A DNA stretch of 64,000 bases from UBA6522 sp965205045 (GTDB lineage: Bacteria > Pseudomonadota > Gammaproteobacteria > Steroidobacterales > Rariloculaceae). This document shows, one piece after another, positions 8,535-16,884 of this stretch (position 1 is the stretch's first letter; each line of letters starts with the position of its first letter). The stretch spans positions 1,984,001 through 2,048,000 of the forward strand of contig OZ242031.1 in assembly GCA_965205045.1 (NCBI GenBank), given 5' to 3'. The notes beneath the pieces are model-generated. The model was given only the letters and a program-made list of their open reading frames with translations, was not told the origin of the DNA and did not search any database. A program made the translations under genes and the position numbers.

Positions 8535-8720
8535 ATGTGCCCGACCCGCGAACGAACGACGCGATGGCAGGTCTCCTGACTCGCCGATCGTCGCTCTTTG
8601 GCCGCCTTCCCGGAGATTTCCCCAGTGGCCTACAGGCCGCAAGCTTCCGGCTTACAGTTGCGGGTACAGCCCCGGCATTTCACCGGGTTCCCTCTTGGCC
8701 GTCCGTTGGACGGCACCATC
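8535..8720 (-). promoter_or_regulatory. cobalamin riboswitch (AdoCbl-type)
   Basis: Read on the minus strand, the region holds the conserved core elements in order: GGTGCC (8717-8712), then GGGAACCCGGTGAAA, a TGCCGGGGCTG-type pairing, CCCGCAACTGTAAGCCGG, GCCACTGGGGAAA and CGGGAAGGC. The B12 box AGTCAGGAGACCTGCC follows at 8581-8566. It sits between btuR and btuF, ~140 nt before the btuF start. Between box and gene lies a GAGCGC/GCGCTC hairpin (about 8498-8516), which could be part of the expression platform; no run of U follows, so control may be at translation. Ligand binding should reduce btuFCD-cobQ expression. Confidence 0.95.
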
Positions 8721-8873
8721 TGCGGCTATTGTGGGAACAGCGTCCGTTGCTTGTCAACCGACGTTGAAGTCACCGGCGTTGAAGTCACCAGCCAGCGTTG
8801 AGGTCGGCGGGCGCGATCGCGCGTTTCAGCGTCCCTCACCGTCCGATGATCGAAACGGGCGGGAGCGGATGGT

Positions 8874-9476
8874 TCAGTAATCGATGCCGCGTACGGCCTT
8901 GATGCCGGCGTCGAAGGGGTGCTTGACGGGGCGCATTTCGCTGACGAGGTCGGCGTACCCGCAAATCCCGGGTTTGGCATCGCGGCCGGTGAGGATGACG
9001 CTGGTGCGCCCGGACCGGGCCTGAAGCCCCTCGAGTACGTTCGCTTCGGAGAGGTAGCCGTAGCGCAACGCGATATTGATCTCGTCCAGCACGACCAGGT
9101 CGTAGTCACCGCTCTCAAGCATGTCCCGGGCCTTGTCGAAGGCCGCTTCCGCCACGGCGGTGTCGCGCTCCAGGTCCTGGGTGTCCCAGGTGAAGCCTTC
9201 GCCCATCGTCCGCCAGTGGATCCGGTCCTCGAACCTGGAGAAAAACTGGCGTTCACCTGTCTTCCACTTGCCCTTGATGAACTGCACCACGCCCACTTTC
9301 TGGCCCCATCCCAGTGCCCGCACGATCACGCCGAAGGCCGAACTGGATTTGCCCTTGCCGTCGCCCGTGTACACCAGCACCAGGCCGCGGCCCGGCACGG
9401 CCGCCTCGGACACCCGCTTGCGGTGGGCCGCCTGCTGAACCTTCATCTTTTCGGTGTGGGTCTGCGCGTCAGTCAT
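8874..9476 (-). CDS. btuR: corrinoid adenosyltransferase, BtuR/CobO type
   Basis: The 200-residue cytosolic enzyme transfers the adenosyl group of ATP to reduced corrinoids. It shows the family P-loop VYTGDGKGKSSSAFG (residues ~35-49), QFIKGKW, the Walker-B-like LVVLDEINIALRYGYL, and the C-terminal GRDAKPGICGYADLVSEM and KHPFDAGIKAVRGIDY signatures. The ATG at 9476 follows a GGGAGA ribosome binding site; the longer upstream frame is non-homologous. It is the most upstream gene of the cobalamin block and lies before the riboswitch, so it may be controlled separately. Two internally deleted relics of the same gene lie at 26902-27003 and 29398-29596. Confidence 0.95.
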   Translation of the reverse strand: MTDAQTHTEKMKVQQAAHRKRVSEAAVPGRGLVLVYTGDGKGKSSSAFGVIVRALGWGQKVGVVQFIKGKWKTGERQFFSRFEDRIHWRTMGEGFTWDTQDLERDTAVAEAAFDKARDMLESGDYDLVVLDEINIALRYGYLSEANVLEGLQARSGRTSVILTGRDAKPGICGYADLVSEMRPVKHPFDAGIKAVRGIDY

Positions 9477-9592
9477 GTTCCATTCTCCCGCTCTCGGCCG
9501 CGTTTTCGTCCGGAAGCGTGATGATGCCACCAAAATCCACCGGTGGCCTCCAGCGTTTGCTGAACCGGGCGATTTGCAAGCCATCTCGATGA

Positions 9593-9655
9593 AGTGATGT
9601 GGATTTCGACCCGCCGCGTCTGGATGGCCCGCCGCAACCGGCGCTCCTGGACTGA
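9593..9655 (+). pseudogene. possible antitoxin 3' tail before vapC
   Basis: An open frame ending FDPPRLDGPPQPALLD overlaps the vapC start by one base (TGATG), the usual spacing of an antitoxin-toxin pair. A stop (TGA, 9590-9592) lies only 20 codons upstream in frame, and no N-terminal DNA-binding part is visible. It may be the remnant of a lost antitoxin; chance is not excluded. Confidence 0.25.
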
Positions 9656-10080
9656 TGGCTTTTGTGCTGGATACGAATGTCGTCTCGGAGTTCCGCAAGG
9701 TCCGGGCGGGCAAGGGCGCCGCGGGCGTGGCGCAATGGGCGGCGAGCGTTGCGCGCTCCGACCTCCATCTCAGCGCCATCACCGTGATGGAGCTCGAGAT
9801 GGGCGTGCGGATGATGGAGCGTCGCGATGCGGCTCAGGGCGCGCTTCTGCGGCGTTGGATCACCCGTGTCGTCCTGCCGGAGTTCGATACGCGGATTCTG
9901 GCCTTCGACGCGGACGTGGCCCTGCGCGCCGCCGCGCTGCACGTGCCCGGCCCCAAACCCTGGCGCGACACCGCCATCGCAGCCACCGCCATGGCGCATG
10001 GAATGACCGTCGTGACACGCAATGCGAGTGACTTCAAGCCAACGGGCGTCGCGGTATTCGATCCCTGGGGGAACCGCTAG
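9655..10080 (+). CDS. vapC: PIN-domain toxin, VapC/FitB type
   Basis: The 141-residue product has the PIN acidic residues in place: Asp in FVLDTNVVSEF, Glu in ITVMELEMGV, Asp in RDTAIAATAMAHG, and the closing VVTRNASDF. The PIN fold is a Mg-dependent RNase, and FitB/VapC members usually act on tRNA or other RNA when freed from their antitoxin. Here only a ~20-codon tail of a possible antitoxin precedes it, so the gene looks orphaned. Either a trans-acting antitoxin exists or the toxin is inactive. It lies between btuR and a 3'-end scrap of a phosphatase gene, an order that suggests insertion into an older arrangement. Confidence 0.85.
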   Translation: MAFVLDTNVVSEFRKVRAGKGAAGVAQWAASVARSDLHLSAITVMELEMGVRMMERRDAAQGALLRRWITRVVLPEFDTRILAFDADVALRAAALHVPGPKPWRDTAIAATAMAHGMTVVTRNASDFKPTGVAVFDPWGNR

Positions 10081-10152
10081 CAGTATTCGCTCCGGGAAGA
10101 TAATCGGCTGGGCCTTGGACGATGAAATCCCGGCTATCGTCGGTCGGAGGAG

Positions 10153-10185
10153 CGTGCTCCCGGGCGTCAGGGTGCGCGTTCGGCG
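10153..10185 (-). pseudogene. 3'-end scrap of the DUF442-like phosphatase gene
   Basis: These 33 bp match 31 of 33 bases at 29604-29636, the very end and 3' flank of the phosphatase-like gene (29619-30155). On the minus strand both read AER(A/T)P followed by TGA and then CGCCCGGGAGCACG. At the other locus this scrap is followed directly by a btuR relic; here btuR is also the next minus-strand gene, with vapC in between. The match is too long to be chance in a window of this size. Confidence 0.6.
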
Positions 10186-10242
10186 GTGGTGCTGATTCCA
10201 TTTGGTTCAAGTGGGGTTGGAGCAGGCGGAACTCTCAATTTG

Positions 10243-10270
10243 GACCATGATCGTTGACCATGGTACGATT
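10243..10270 (+). promoter_or_regulatory. candidate operator of the phd-vapC pair
   Basis: GACCATGATCG and GACCATGGTACG are direct repeats spaced by two bases just upstream of the antitoxin ATG (10277). The second contains the palindrome ACCATGGT, and TACGAT could serve as part of a -10 element. Phd-type antitoxins repress their own operon at such sites. No experimental or comparative support is available here. Confidence 0.35.
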
Positions 10271-10276
10271 TTCCGC

Positions 10277-10537
10277 ATGGACCGGATCAAGATATCGGAG
10301 TTCAAGGCCACCTGCCTGGCGGTTCTCGCCCGGGTGGAGCAGACCGGCAAGCCAGTTCTCGTGACTCGCTTCGGCCGCCCCGTGGCCCAGGTCACCCCCC
10401 CACCCAGGGCATCCCCGGAAGCCTGGCTGGGCTCGATGCGCGGCCAGGGCAGCATCGTCGGTGACCTGATCGAGCCTGTCGTCGACCCGGAGGAGTGGGA
10501 GGTGCTCCAGTCCCGTCCCGGCGCATCGGGCAAGTGA
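10277..10537 (+). CDS. Phd/YefM-family antitoxin
   Basis: The 86-residue protein opens with the Phd/YefM pattern: ISEFKATCLAVLARVEQTGKPV cut into sheet-helix, then VLVTRFGRPVAQVTP. This N-terminal half dimerises and binds DNA; the acidic C-terminal half (VGDLIEPVVDPEEW) is the toxin-wrapping segment. The ATG at 10277 is chosen over upstream frames because the family pattern begins there. The stop lies 8 nt before the vapC start, so the two form one operon. Confidence 0.88.
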   Translation: MDRIKISEFKATCLAVLARVEQTGKPVLVTRFGRPVAQVTPPPRASPEAWLGSMRGQGSIVGDLIEPVVDPEEWEVLQSRPGASGK

Positions 10538-10544
10538 CGGGACG

Positions 10545-10943
10545 GTGACGTCCCTGCTTCTGGATACGCACGTCTGGCTCTGGAGCCTGTTGGAGCCGCG
10601 CAGGCTTTCGCCGGATTCGCACGACCTGATCGCCTCGCACGCCGTTTCCCTGAATCTTTCGTCCGTCAGCGCCTGGGAGGCGGTGTTGCTGGCGGAGCGG
10701 GGGCGTCTTGACATCGGCGACGATCCGCAGCGCTGGGTTCGCGCAGCGCTGTCGGCGAGCCCTGTAACCGAAACGCCGGTCACGTTTGAAGTGGCGCTGG
10801 CCAGCCGGTCGATCCGGCTTGCCCATCAGGATCCGGCCGATCGATTCATCGCGGCCAGCGCAAAGGTGTTCGGCATGACCCTGCTGACTGCGGACAGGCG
10901 GTTGTTGGCTTGCCCCGACATCGACGTCATACGTGCCGGATAG
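10545..10943 (+). CDS. vapC: PIN-domain toxin VapC
   Basis: The 132-residue product starts at GTG and shows LLLDTHVWLWSL (first catalytic Asp), SSVSAWEAVLL (Glu) and HQDPADRFIAASAKVFGMTLLTADRRL (remaining acids). It is the common YobV/VapC sub-type that pairs with Phd antitoxins, as here. It is intact in length. A degenerate 3' scrap of a close relative lies at 17750-17786. The pair borders the long repeat at 10979-11049, which is also found before the second restriction-modification copy. Confidence 0.9.
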   Translation: MTSLLLDTHVWLWSLLEPRRLSPDSHDLIASHAVSLNLSSVSAWEAVLLAERGRLDIGDDPQRWVRAALSASPVTETPVTFEVALASRSIRLAHQDPADRFIAASAKVFGMTLLTADRRLLACPDIDVIRAG

Positions 10944-10978
10944 TTCAGGGCGAGTCCGATTCGATGCCGTTCCGGCAC

Positions 10979-11049
10979 GCGCCATGACAGCGCGCATTAT
11001 GCTATGCAGGGAGTCCGGTGTTAACGTTCGTTTGCGGCGATTGACGGCA
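10979..11049 (+). repeat. 71-bp direct repeat, copy 1 (leader of the R-M gene)
   Basis: This segment is repeated at 20224-20294 with two mismatches. Each copy lies upstream of a copy of the same restriction-modification gene. Here 283 bp separate it from the start codon; at copy 2 only 17 bp do. It contains TTATGCTATG, a possible -10 region, so it may be the original promoter and leader. Confidence 0.85.
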
Positions 11050-11189
11050 TGGCCGATGATGCGCTCCACGGCACGAAGTGTGAACAGGGAAATGGACGGC
11101 TCGATTGAACGAAATGATTGGGCGCCTCGCTGTTCGCACATGCGTTCCGACGAAAGCGCCACGATAAAGGCTGGCGGCACCTGTGCGTC

Positions 11190-11327
11190 ATGATCACTTC
11201 ACTTCGGCTCCATAACTTCAAGAATTTTGCTGACGAGAAATTCAAGAACACTTCGGTCATCTGCCGCCTCGAAGCCACTACTGACCCGACGACACCTGGC
11301 GGGACGGATACGGCACAGCCGTCCTGA
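11190..11327 (+). pseudogene. 5' stub of a RecF/SMC-like AAA ATPase gene
   Basis: The peptide MITSLRLHNFKNFADEKF is a typical start of AAA15/AAA21 (OLD-like, RecF-like) ATPases, in which LxNFKxF precedes the Walker A loop by ~15 residues. Homology ends after about 18 codons, before any P-loop, and a stop follows at 11325. The rest of the gene is missing; the restriction-modification gene begins 6 bp later. Such ATPases are frequent partners of nucleases in defence islands. Confidence 0.6.
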
Positions 11328-11332
11328 TTGCG

Positions 11333-14300
11333 ATGACAGGACCGAGCGCAAAGCTCACCGCGGCGGTAGAAGCGTACTTCGCCGATTTGAGGCGCGTCCG
11401 CGCATCGGGCGGCGCGACGGGCGAGCGGTCGAGCTACGCACCGCTCGCGAATCTGCTGAACGCCGTCGGCGCGACGCTCAAACCGAAAGTCTTCTGCGTC
11501 GGCGAGCTTGCCGATCAAGGTGCGGGACATCCCGATTTCGGCCTCTACGCCGCGAAGCAGGTGCGGAAAGGGCGGCCGCGGAAGGACCGGATACCCGAGC
11601 GCGGAGTGGTCGAGGTCAAGTCTCCGGGCGAAGACACGCTGGCGCCGGGGGTGCGCGATCAGGTCGCCCGGTACCGAAACCGTTATCGTCTGGTGTTGGT
11701 GACCAACCTGCGCGACTTCGCACTCGCGAGTCTGGATGAGGCGGGTGGCGAGGCGACGCTCGATCACTTCTGCGTGGCTGATGACGAAGCCGAATTCCAT
11801 AGTCGCCTGGAAAAACCGCGCGCCTTTGCCCGCGAGGTAGGCGCCGGACTCGGCGAGTACTTGCGCCGCGCGCTCTCCCACCGGGCCGCGCTGGCCGAAC
11901 CGAAGGACGTGGCCTGGCTGCTCGCGTCCTATGCCCGTGACGGACTGGCGCGTGTCGAGTCTGCGGGGGATGCGCCGTCGCTCGGAGCGGTGCGCTCGGC
12001 GTTGGAGGAAGCGCTCGGCGTCCGCTTTGAGGGCGAAAAGGGCGCGCGCTTCTTCCATTCGACGCTGGTGCAAACGCTTTTCTACGGCGTGTTTTCCGCA
12101 TGGGTACTGTGGGCACGCCAGAACCCTCCGCCGACCGGCAAGTTCAACTGGCGCGAATCCGTATGGCATCTACGGGCGCCCGTGCTTCAGGCGCTATTTC
12201 AGCAACTGTCGCAACCCGGCCGTCTGAAACCGCTGGGCCTCGTCGAAATACTGGACTGGACGGCGGCGGCGCTCGACCGGGTGGACCGGACGGCCTTCTT
12301 CGCCCGCTTCAACGAAGGGGAGGCGGTGCCCTATTTCTACGAGCCATTCCTGGAGGCTTTCGACCCGGGTCTGCGTAAACAGTTGGGCGTCTGGTACACG
12401 CCAACCGAGGTTGTGCGCTACATGGTCGCCCGCGTGGACAGGGCGCTGAAGGACGATCTCGACATTCCGGACGGGCTGGCGGCGGAGAACGTCTACGTGC
12501 TCGACCCCTGCTGCGGCACGGGGGCCTACCTGGCCGAAGTGCTACGGCGCATCGCCGCAAACATGGAAGAAAAGGGACTCGGCGCGCTCACCGGCGCCCG
12601 TGTGAAGCAGGCCGCGATGGAACGCGTTTTCGGTTTCGAGATCATGCCCGCGCCCTTTGTAGTCGCGCATCTCCAGGTCGGTTTGACCCTGCAGGACCTT
12701 GACGCGCGGCTGACGGACAACGGAACGGAGCGGGCGGGCGTGTTTCTCACCAATGCGCTGACCGGTTGGGAGCCGACGGAAAGGGAAAAGCAAGTCGTCG
12801 CGTTTCCGGAATTGGTGGAAGAGCGCGACCGGGCCAACCGGGTCAAGCGCGACCGGCCGATATTGGTGATTCTGGGCAATCCGCCTTACAACGGCTTCGC
12901 CGGCATGGCGGTCGAAGAGGAGCGGGAGCTGACGACGGCCTATCGTAGGACGGAGCGGGTACGCCGGCCAGAGGGCCAGGGATTGAACGATCTGTACGTG
13001 CGATTCTTCCGCATGGCGGAACGGCGCATCGCCGAGAAGACGGGCCGGGGCGTCGTGTGCTTCATTTCCAACTATTCCTGGTTGGACGGGCTGTCATTTA
13101 CGGGTATGCGGGAGCGATATCTCCAAGCGTTCGACGCGGTTCGAATCGATTGCCTGAACGGCGACAAGTTCAAGACCGGCAAGGTCGCACCGGACGGTTC
13201 GCCCGACCCGAGTATCTTCTCGACGGAAGGCGACCCCGTGGGTATCCAGGTCGGTACCGCCATCACGACGCTGGTTCGCAAGGCCGATCACGCGCCGACA
13301 GGCAAGATCGAATCCCGGAATCTGTGGGGGCAGGTGAAACGGGAAGAACTGTTGGCGACGAAGGAGGCTGACGCGGAGGCAATCTACAATGACATCGAGC
13401 CGGTACTGCCGCTGGGACTGCCGTTTGCGCGAACGGCGGTGAGCGAGGGCTGGTTCGATTGGCCGTCGTTGCCAGAGCTGTTCCCGGGGTCGTTTCCTGG
13501 CGTCAAGACCAGCCGCGACGGCTTCCTCGTGGACGTGGATCTTGAGCGGCTCAGGGCGCGCATAGCCGATTACTTCAATCCAAGTCTGAGCCATGAGAAC
13601 ATCGCGCGGCTTTATCCGAGCGTCATGAGGACCACGGCGCGCTTCAATTCCCGGGCGGTCCGCGATGCGCTGCTCAATCGCGGCGGGCCGGATGAAGGCG
13701 GGTTCATCCGCTTCGCGTACCGGCCGTTCGACAATCGGTGGCTCTATTGGGAGAAGGACACCAAGTTGCTTGACGAGAAGCGTGCCGACTACCGGCCTCA
13801 TGTGTTTGCAGGAAATTTGTGGCTTGAAGCTCGGCAGCGTGAAGCCAAGGAGGACTTCTCTCGGGGAACCCTGGTGTGTGACCTTGCGGATAATTTCGGA
13901 AACGGACTTTCGAGTTTTTTCCCAATGTGGCTTCGCGATGACGGCACTGGAGACGATGGCGACAGCGCACGACGTGCCAACGTTTCAGGAATGTCGCAAC
14001 GATATCTGGATAACTTGGGCAAGAGCGTGGAGGACCTGTTTCACCACGTCCTTTCCGTCCTGCACGATCCCAGCTACCGCGACGCCAATGCCGGGGCGCT
14101 CCGAATGGAATGGCCGCGCATCCCGCTTCCCGGATGGCCCGAAGGCAGTGTTGACGGCGCGGAGGAAGAACTCGACGCGTCCGCGGCGCACGGTCGCGAG
14201 CTGGCTCGGCTGCTCGACCCCGAATCGTCCGTGCCAGGCGTCACCGAGGGATCATTGCCCCAGGAAATCGCCGCCATCGGCGTTCCCAGCACGACAGATG

Positions 14301-14719
14301 GGCGACACATGGCGGGCGAGGATTTTACGGTCACGGCGGGATGGGGGTACTCCGGATCGGGCGGAGCGGTCATGCCGGGCCAGGGCCGGATTGTTGAACG
14401 TGCCTATACCCCGGACGAATACGCTGCGCTTGGCGTCGCCCTGCCAGCGATGGGCGATACCACTTTCGACATCTACCTGAACGCCCGAGCCTTCTGGCGA
14501 AATGTCCCGGCCACCGTCTGGAACTACAAGCTCGGCGGGTATCAGGTCCTCAAGAAATGGCTTTCCTACCGCGAACGCAAAATCGTCGACCGCCCCTTGC
14601 GGCTAGAGGAAATTCAGCACTTTACTGAGACTGTGAGGCGGATTGCGGCGATTCTCCTGACGGCGAAACTGGTTTCTGAAGTAGTGTCGGCGAATGCGCG
14701 AAATCCCGGGAAGCAATAG
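11333..14719 (+). CDS. type ISP/IIG-like restriction-modification protein (nuclease plus N6-adenine methylase)
   Basis: The 1128-residue protein seems to combine cleavage and methylation. A PD-(D/E)xK-like nuclease region lies near the N-terminus (GHPDFGLY at ~65-72, VEVKSPGED at ~93-101). The methylase core follows: a YTP motif (LGVWYTPTEVVRYMV), SAM motif I DPCCGTGAYLAE (~390-401) and the catalytic NPPYNGF (~516-522), typical of gamma-class N6-adenine enzymes. The C-terminal ~400 residues should hold target recognition. Type ISP enzymes also carry a central helicase, which I do not see, so it resembles a helicase-less single-chain type II enzyme. It stands alone. An internally deleted copy sits at 20312-21488, sharing an apparently identical 415-bp tract (13775-14189). 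Confidence 0.85.
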   Translation: MTGPSAKLTAAVEAYFADLRRVRASGGATGERSSYAPLANLLNAVGATLKPKVFCVGELADQGAGHPDFGLYAAKQVRKGRPRKDRIPERGVVEVKSPGEDTLAPGVRDQVARYRNRYRLVLVTNLRDFALASLDEAGGEATLDHFCVADDEAEFHSRLEKPRAFAREVGAGLGEYLRRALSHRAALAEPKDVAWLLASYARDGLARVESAGDAPSLGAVRSALEEALGVRFEGEKGARFFHSTLVQTLFYGVFSAWVLWARQNPPPTGKFNWRESVWHLRAPVLQALFQQLSQPGRLKPLGLVEILDWTAAALDRVDRTAFFARFNEGEAVPYFYEPFLEAFDPGLRKQLGVWYTPTEVVRYMVARVDRALKDDLDIPDGLAAENVYVLDPCCGTGAYLAEVLRRIAANMEEKGLGALTGARVKQAAMERVFGFEIMPAPFVVAHLQVGLTLQDLDARLTDNGTERAGVFLTNALTGWEPTEREKQVVAFPELVEERDRANRVKRDRPILVILGNPPYNGFAGMAVEEERELTTAYRRTERVRRPEGQGLNDLYVRFFRMAERRIAEKTGRGVVCFISNYSWLDGLSFTGMRERYLQAFDAVRIDCLNGDKFKTGKVAPDGSPDPSIFSTEGDPVGIQVGTAITTLVRKADHAPTGKIESRNLWGQVKREELLATKEADAEAIYNDIEPVLPLGLPFARTAVSEGWFDWPSLPELFPGSFPGVKTSRDGFLVDVDLERLRARIADYFNPSLSHENIARLYPSVMRTTARFNSRAVRDALLNRGGPDEGGFIRFAYRPFDNRWLYWEKDTKLLDEKRADYRPHVFAGNLWLEARQREAKEDFSRGTLVCDLADNFGNGLSSFFPMWLRDDGTGDDGDSARRANVSGMSQRYLDNLGKSVEDLFHHVLSVLHDPSYRDANAGALRMEWPRIPLPGWPEGSVDGAEEELDASAAHGRELARLLDPESSVPGVTEGSLPQEIAAIGVPSTTDGRHMAGEDFTVTAGWGYSGSGGAVMPGQGRIVERAYTPDEYAALGVALPAMGDTTFDIYLNARAFWRNVPATVWNYKLGGYQVLKKWLSYRERKIVDRPLRLEEIQHFTETVRRIAAILLTAKLVSEVVSANARNPGKQ

Positions 14720-14931
14720 CGTATCCGGGAAAGCAAACCGATCCATAGACCTCAGACGTCTCAGCGTCCAGCACCACGCACCGGAACGTCATCCGGACAA
14801 CCACGCCACCTCCACGGCCAGCCCTGTCTGCCCAGGGGCGCCTTGCAGGCTCTTGTGGTTCGAACGGTTCGTTTCCTCCCCGCAGGCGGCCATCGACACG
14901 GTTCGCGTGCTCCTGCGGTAAAATCGGCCGC

Positions 14932-15345
14932 ATGAACACCCGCGAGGAAACCCATGGGTCCGACTTCATCCGCGCGATCGCTCGCCGCCTGAAGATCGTC
15001 CAGCCGTCCCTGCGGCTGGCGGTGCTGTTCGGTTCGGCCGAACGCGGCCAAACACGGTTTGACAGCGACGTGGACCTGGGCGTACTGGACCGCCGGCCGC
15101 TCGACAGTGACGTCCGGTTCGAACTCGCCCAAGCGGTGGGCGACGAAACCGGCATGCCCGGTGATATTGTCGATTTGTACTGGGCGCCGACGCCGATCAC
15201 GCACATCGCGTTGCGCGGAACTCGTCTGTTCGGCTCCGATGAGCACTTCGCGGCGCTGTGCACGCGAAGTGTGATCGAACAGGAAGATTTCGGGCGGCTT
15301 CGCGAGCGTTTGATAGACCGGAGGCTGGCGGCATGGACCGGATAG
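14932..15345 (+). CDS. mntA: MntA-type nucleotidyltransferase antitoxin
   Basis: The 137-residue product is a minimal nucleotidyltransferase with the GSX10DXD active site (GSAERGQTRFDSDVDLGV). In characterised MntA-HepT pairs the antitoxin adds AMP units to a tyrosine of HepT, silencing the RNase. The C-terminal helix (EQEDFGRLRERLIDRRLAAW) overlaps hepT by 13 nt. A decayed 24-codon relative of exactly this C-terminus occurs on the minus strand at 28333-28407. The 212-bp space before the gene holds no feature I can support. Confidence 0.9.
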   Translation: MNTREETHGSDFIRAIARRLKIVQPSLRLAVLFGSAERGQTRFDSDVDLGVLDRRPLDSDVRFELAQAVGDETGMPGDIVDLYWAPTPITHIALRGTRLFGSDEHFAALCTRSVIEQEDFGRLRERLIDRRLAAWTG

Positions 15346-15779
15346 TCGTTCGAGAAAAACTCAACGAAATGCACTGCGAACTCGAACAAATCGAGCGCAC
15401 CATGCCGACTGATTTTCGGCAGTTGACAAATGACGCGACGCTAACGCGATCGGTGTTGTGGAGCTTCTGTCAGGCCACGCAGCAGTGCGTCGATGTCGCA
15501 ACGCACATCATCGCGGCGTCCAACTGGGACATGCCTCGACACATGCGCGACGCATTCGACACATTGCACAACAAGGGCATCGTTTCACACTCAACCGCCA
15601 AGGCGATGAAAGGCGCGGTAACCATTCGCAATATAGCCATTCATCGGTACATACAACTCGATTTACAGCGCGTCCATGACGCTGGCCTACACGGGCTTGA
15701 CGATTTTCGGGCCTTCGCGGCGGAAGTGCTGCACGTTATCGAAGACCAACACGTCGACCGGGGCGGTCGTCTCAAGTAA
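15333..15779 (+). CDS. hepT: HepT-type RNase toxin
   Basis: The 148-residue all-helical HEPN protein carries the RX4-6HXY motif as RNIAIHRY (near residue 103), giving both the catalytic Arg/His pair and the Tyr that MntA modifies. The ATG at 15333 lies inside the end of mntA, so translation is coupled. HEPN RNases of this group cleave RNA and stop growth, often in response to phage or stress. Both partners are intact, so this looks like a working system, unlike many neighbours. Confidence 0.9.
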   Translation: MDRIVVREKLNEMHCELEQIERTMPTDFRQLTNDATLTRSVLWSFCQATQQCVDVATHIIAASNWDMPRHMRDAFDTLHNKGIVSHSTAKAMKGAVTIRNIAIHRYIQLDLQRVHDAGLHGLDDFRAFAAEVLHVIEDQHVDRGGRLK

Positions 15780-15848
15780 TACCGCGTTGGACAGAGCGGC
15801 CCGGCATGCCGACGCCAACGCCATGCAGCACGTCCCGACCGGCGGTTT

Positions 15849-16700
15849 TCACACTATGGAAAGATTGGAAAGAAAATACGCCAGCAGCCCCGGATGAAGT
15901 CGCTGCAGACGCCGGCGCGCATCGGTGTCCTCGCCGTCGCCCGAGGTCAACGTCAACAGTGTAGCGAACGCGGACTCGGGTGCGCTGGTTCCTGCCGGGG
16001 CCGCTACCAGTCGCGCTAATCCCGGTTTGTGCAGCAGCATCCATGCGGGAAACCACGCGGCGGTCATCGCCGGATCCAGGTCTTGGTCCAGCCCGGTGTA
16101 CCAGCCCTCCCGCAGGGTCCGGTCCGGAACACCGCCTCGTTCCATCAGGCATTCGAACTCATCCGGCGCCAGCCAGCACAGTGCGAACCAGTGGTCCGCC
16201 GCCTCGGCCCAGCGCTGTTGACGCCAGATGGCCTCCGCCATCCGCGCAAGCAACGCGGGCTGGGTCCGGTAGCCCGGCACGTTCCGAATGCAACGTTCCG
16301 CAGACGCCCATTCGCCACTCTTCATCCAGGCGTGGCTGGCGTGTAGGTCCGGATGCGCGGGCGCGAATTCTACGCCCTTGAGTGCGTGCGCCACGCCCCG
16401 CCAGAACGGGATCAGCAGATCGTGTTCGCCTGCGCCGAAAACCCCGTCCGCTGCCTCCGTCCAATCCGCATCCAGGTGGGCGAGAACCGCCAGCCCACCG
16501 TCGGCGTCGGTCGGCAACGGTGTTTCCAGCGCCGCGATCAGCGTGCTCGCGTGCGGCAGCCAACGATGGGACGGTTCGAGAACGGACAGTTCGTCGTGGG
16601 CGCGCTTCGCTTCGTTCGCGTCGGCTTGCGCCAGGGCGTCGTGCAACGCATTTCGCGCCCGCACCGATTGACTGTCGAGGAATAGATCGAACTGCTTCAT
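15849..16700 (-). CDS. 283-residue protein of unknown function, paralogue A
   Basis: I do not recognise this family. The protein begins MKQFDLFLDS, has no signal peptide or membrane segment, and is rich in Ala, Trp, His and Leu. Helix pairs such as HASHAWMKSGEWASAERCI, and MAEAIWRQQRWAEAADHWFALCWL cut after two helices, resemble degenerate TPR-like repeats, so a scaffold or binding role is possible. A second copy at 28504-29355 is nearly the same length and very similar throughout, with its 3' flank also conserved. The ATG at 16700 is where the two copies begin to agree. It lies between hepT and an Xre-RES pair, with its 3' end facing hepT. Confidence 0.75.
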   Translation of the reverse strand: MKQFDLFLDSQSVRARNALHDALAQADANEAKRAHDELSVLEPSHRWLPHASTLIAALETPLPTDADGGLAVLAHLDADWTEAADGVFGAGEHDLLIPFWRGVAHALKGVEFAPAHPDLHASHAWMKSGEWASAERCIRNVPGYRTQPALLARMAEAIWRQQRWAEAADHWFALCWLAPDEFECLMERGGVPDRTLREGWYTGLDQDLDPAMTAAWFPAWMLLHKPGLARLVAAPAGTSAPESAFATLLTLTSGDGEDTDARRRLQRLHPGLLAYFLSNLSIV

Positions 16701-16884
16701 CGTTACGCCGGTCCGAGTTCCACGGAATCCCGCCAACTCGATTTGCAAGCCATCTTGACGGGGTAAATTATAGGGTTGACTTGGGAGGCTTATCGGCACC
16801 TTGTCGACCATGCGACGATGCAGTTGACAATGCGTCAATGACGTATATTATAACAGAATATCCGTCAATCTATGTGGTGCGATC

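Noticed and set aside
9571..9587. The word GATTTGCAAGCCATCT occurs here and at about 16741-16757.
   Set aside because: A single 16-base exact match is expected about once by chance in a window of this size, and the flanks do not align.
10096..10113. 17 of 18 bases match the end of the RES toxin gene (17728-17745).
   Set aside because: A match of this length with one mismatch is expected by chance; homology does not extend on either side.
14720..14931. Minus-strand peptide VVVRMTFRCVVLDAETSEVY considered as a small gene.
   Set aside because: It runs into the end of the R-M gene without a domain or a good start; coding bias is weak.
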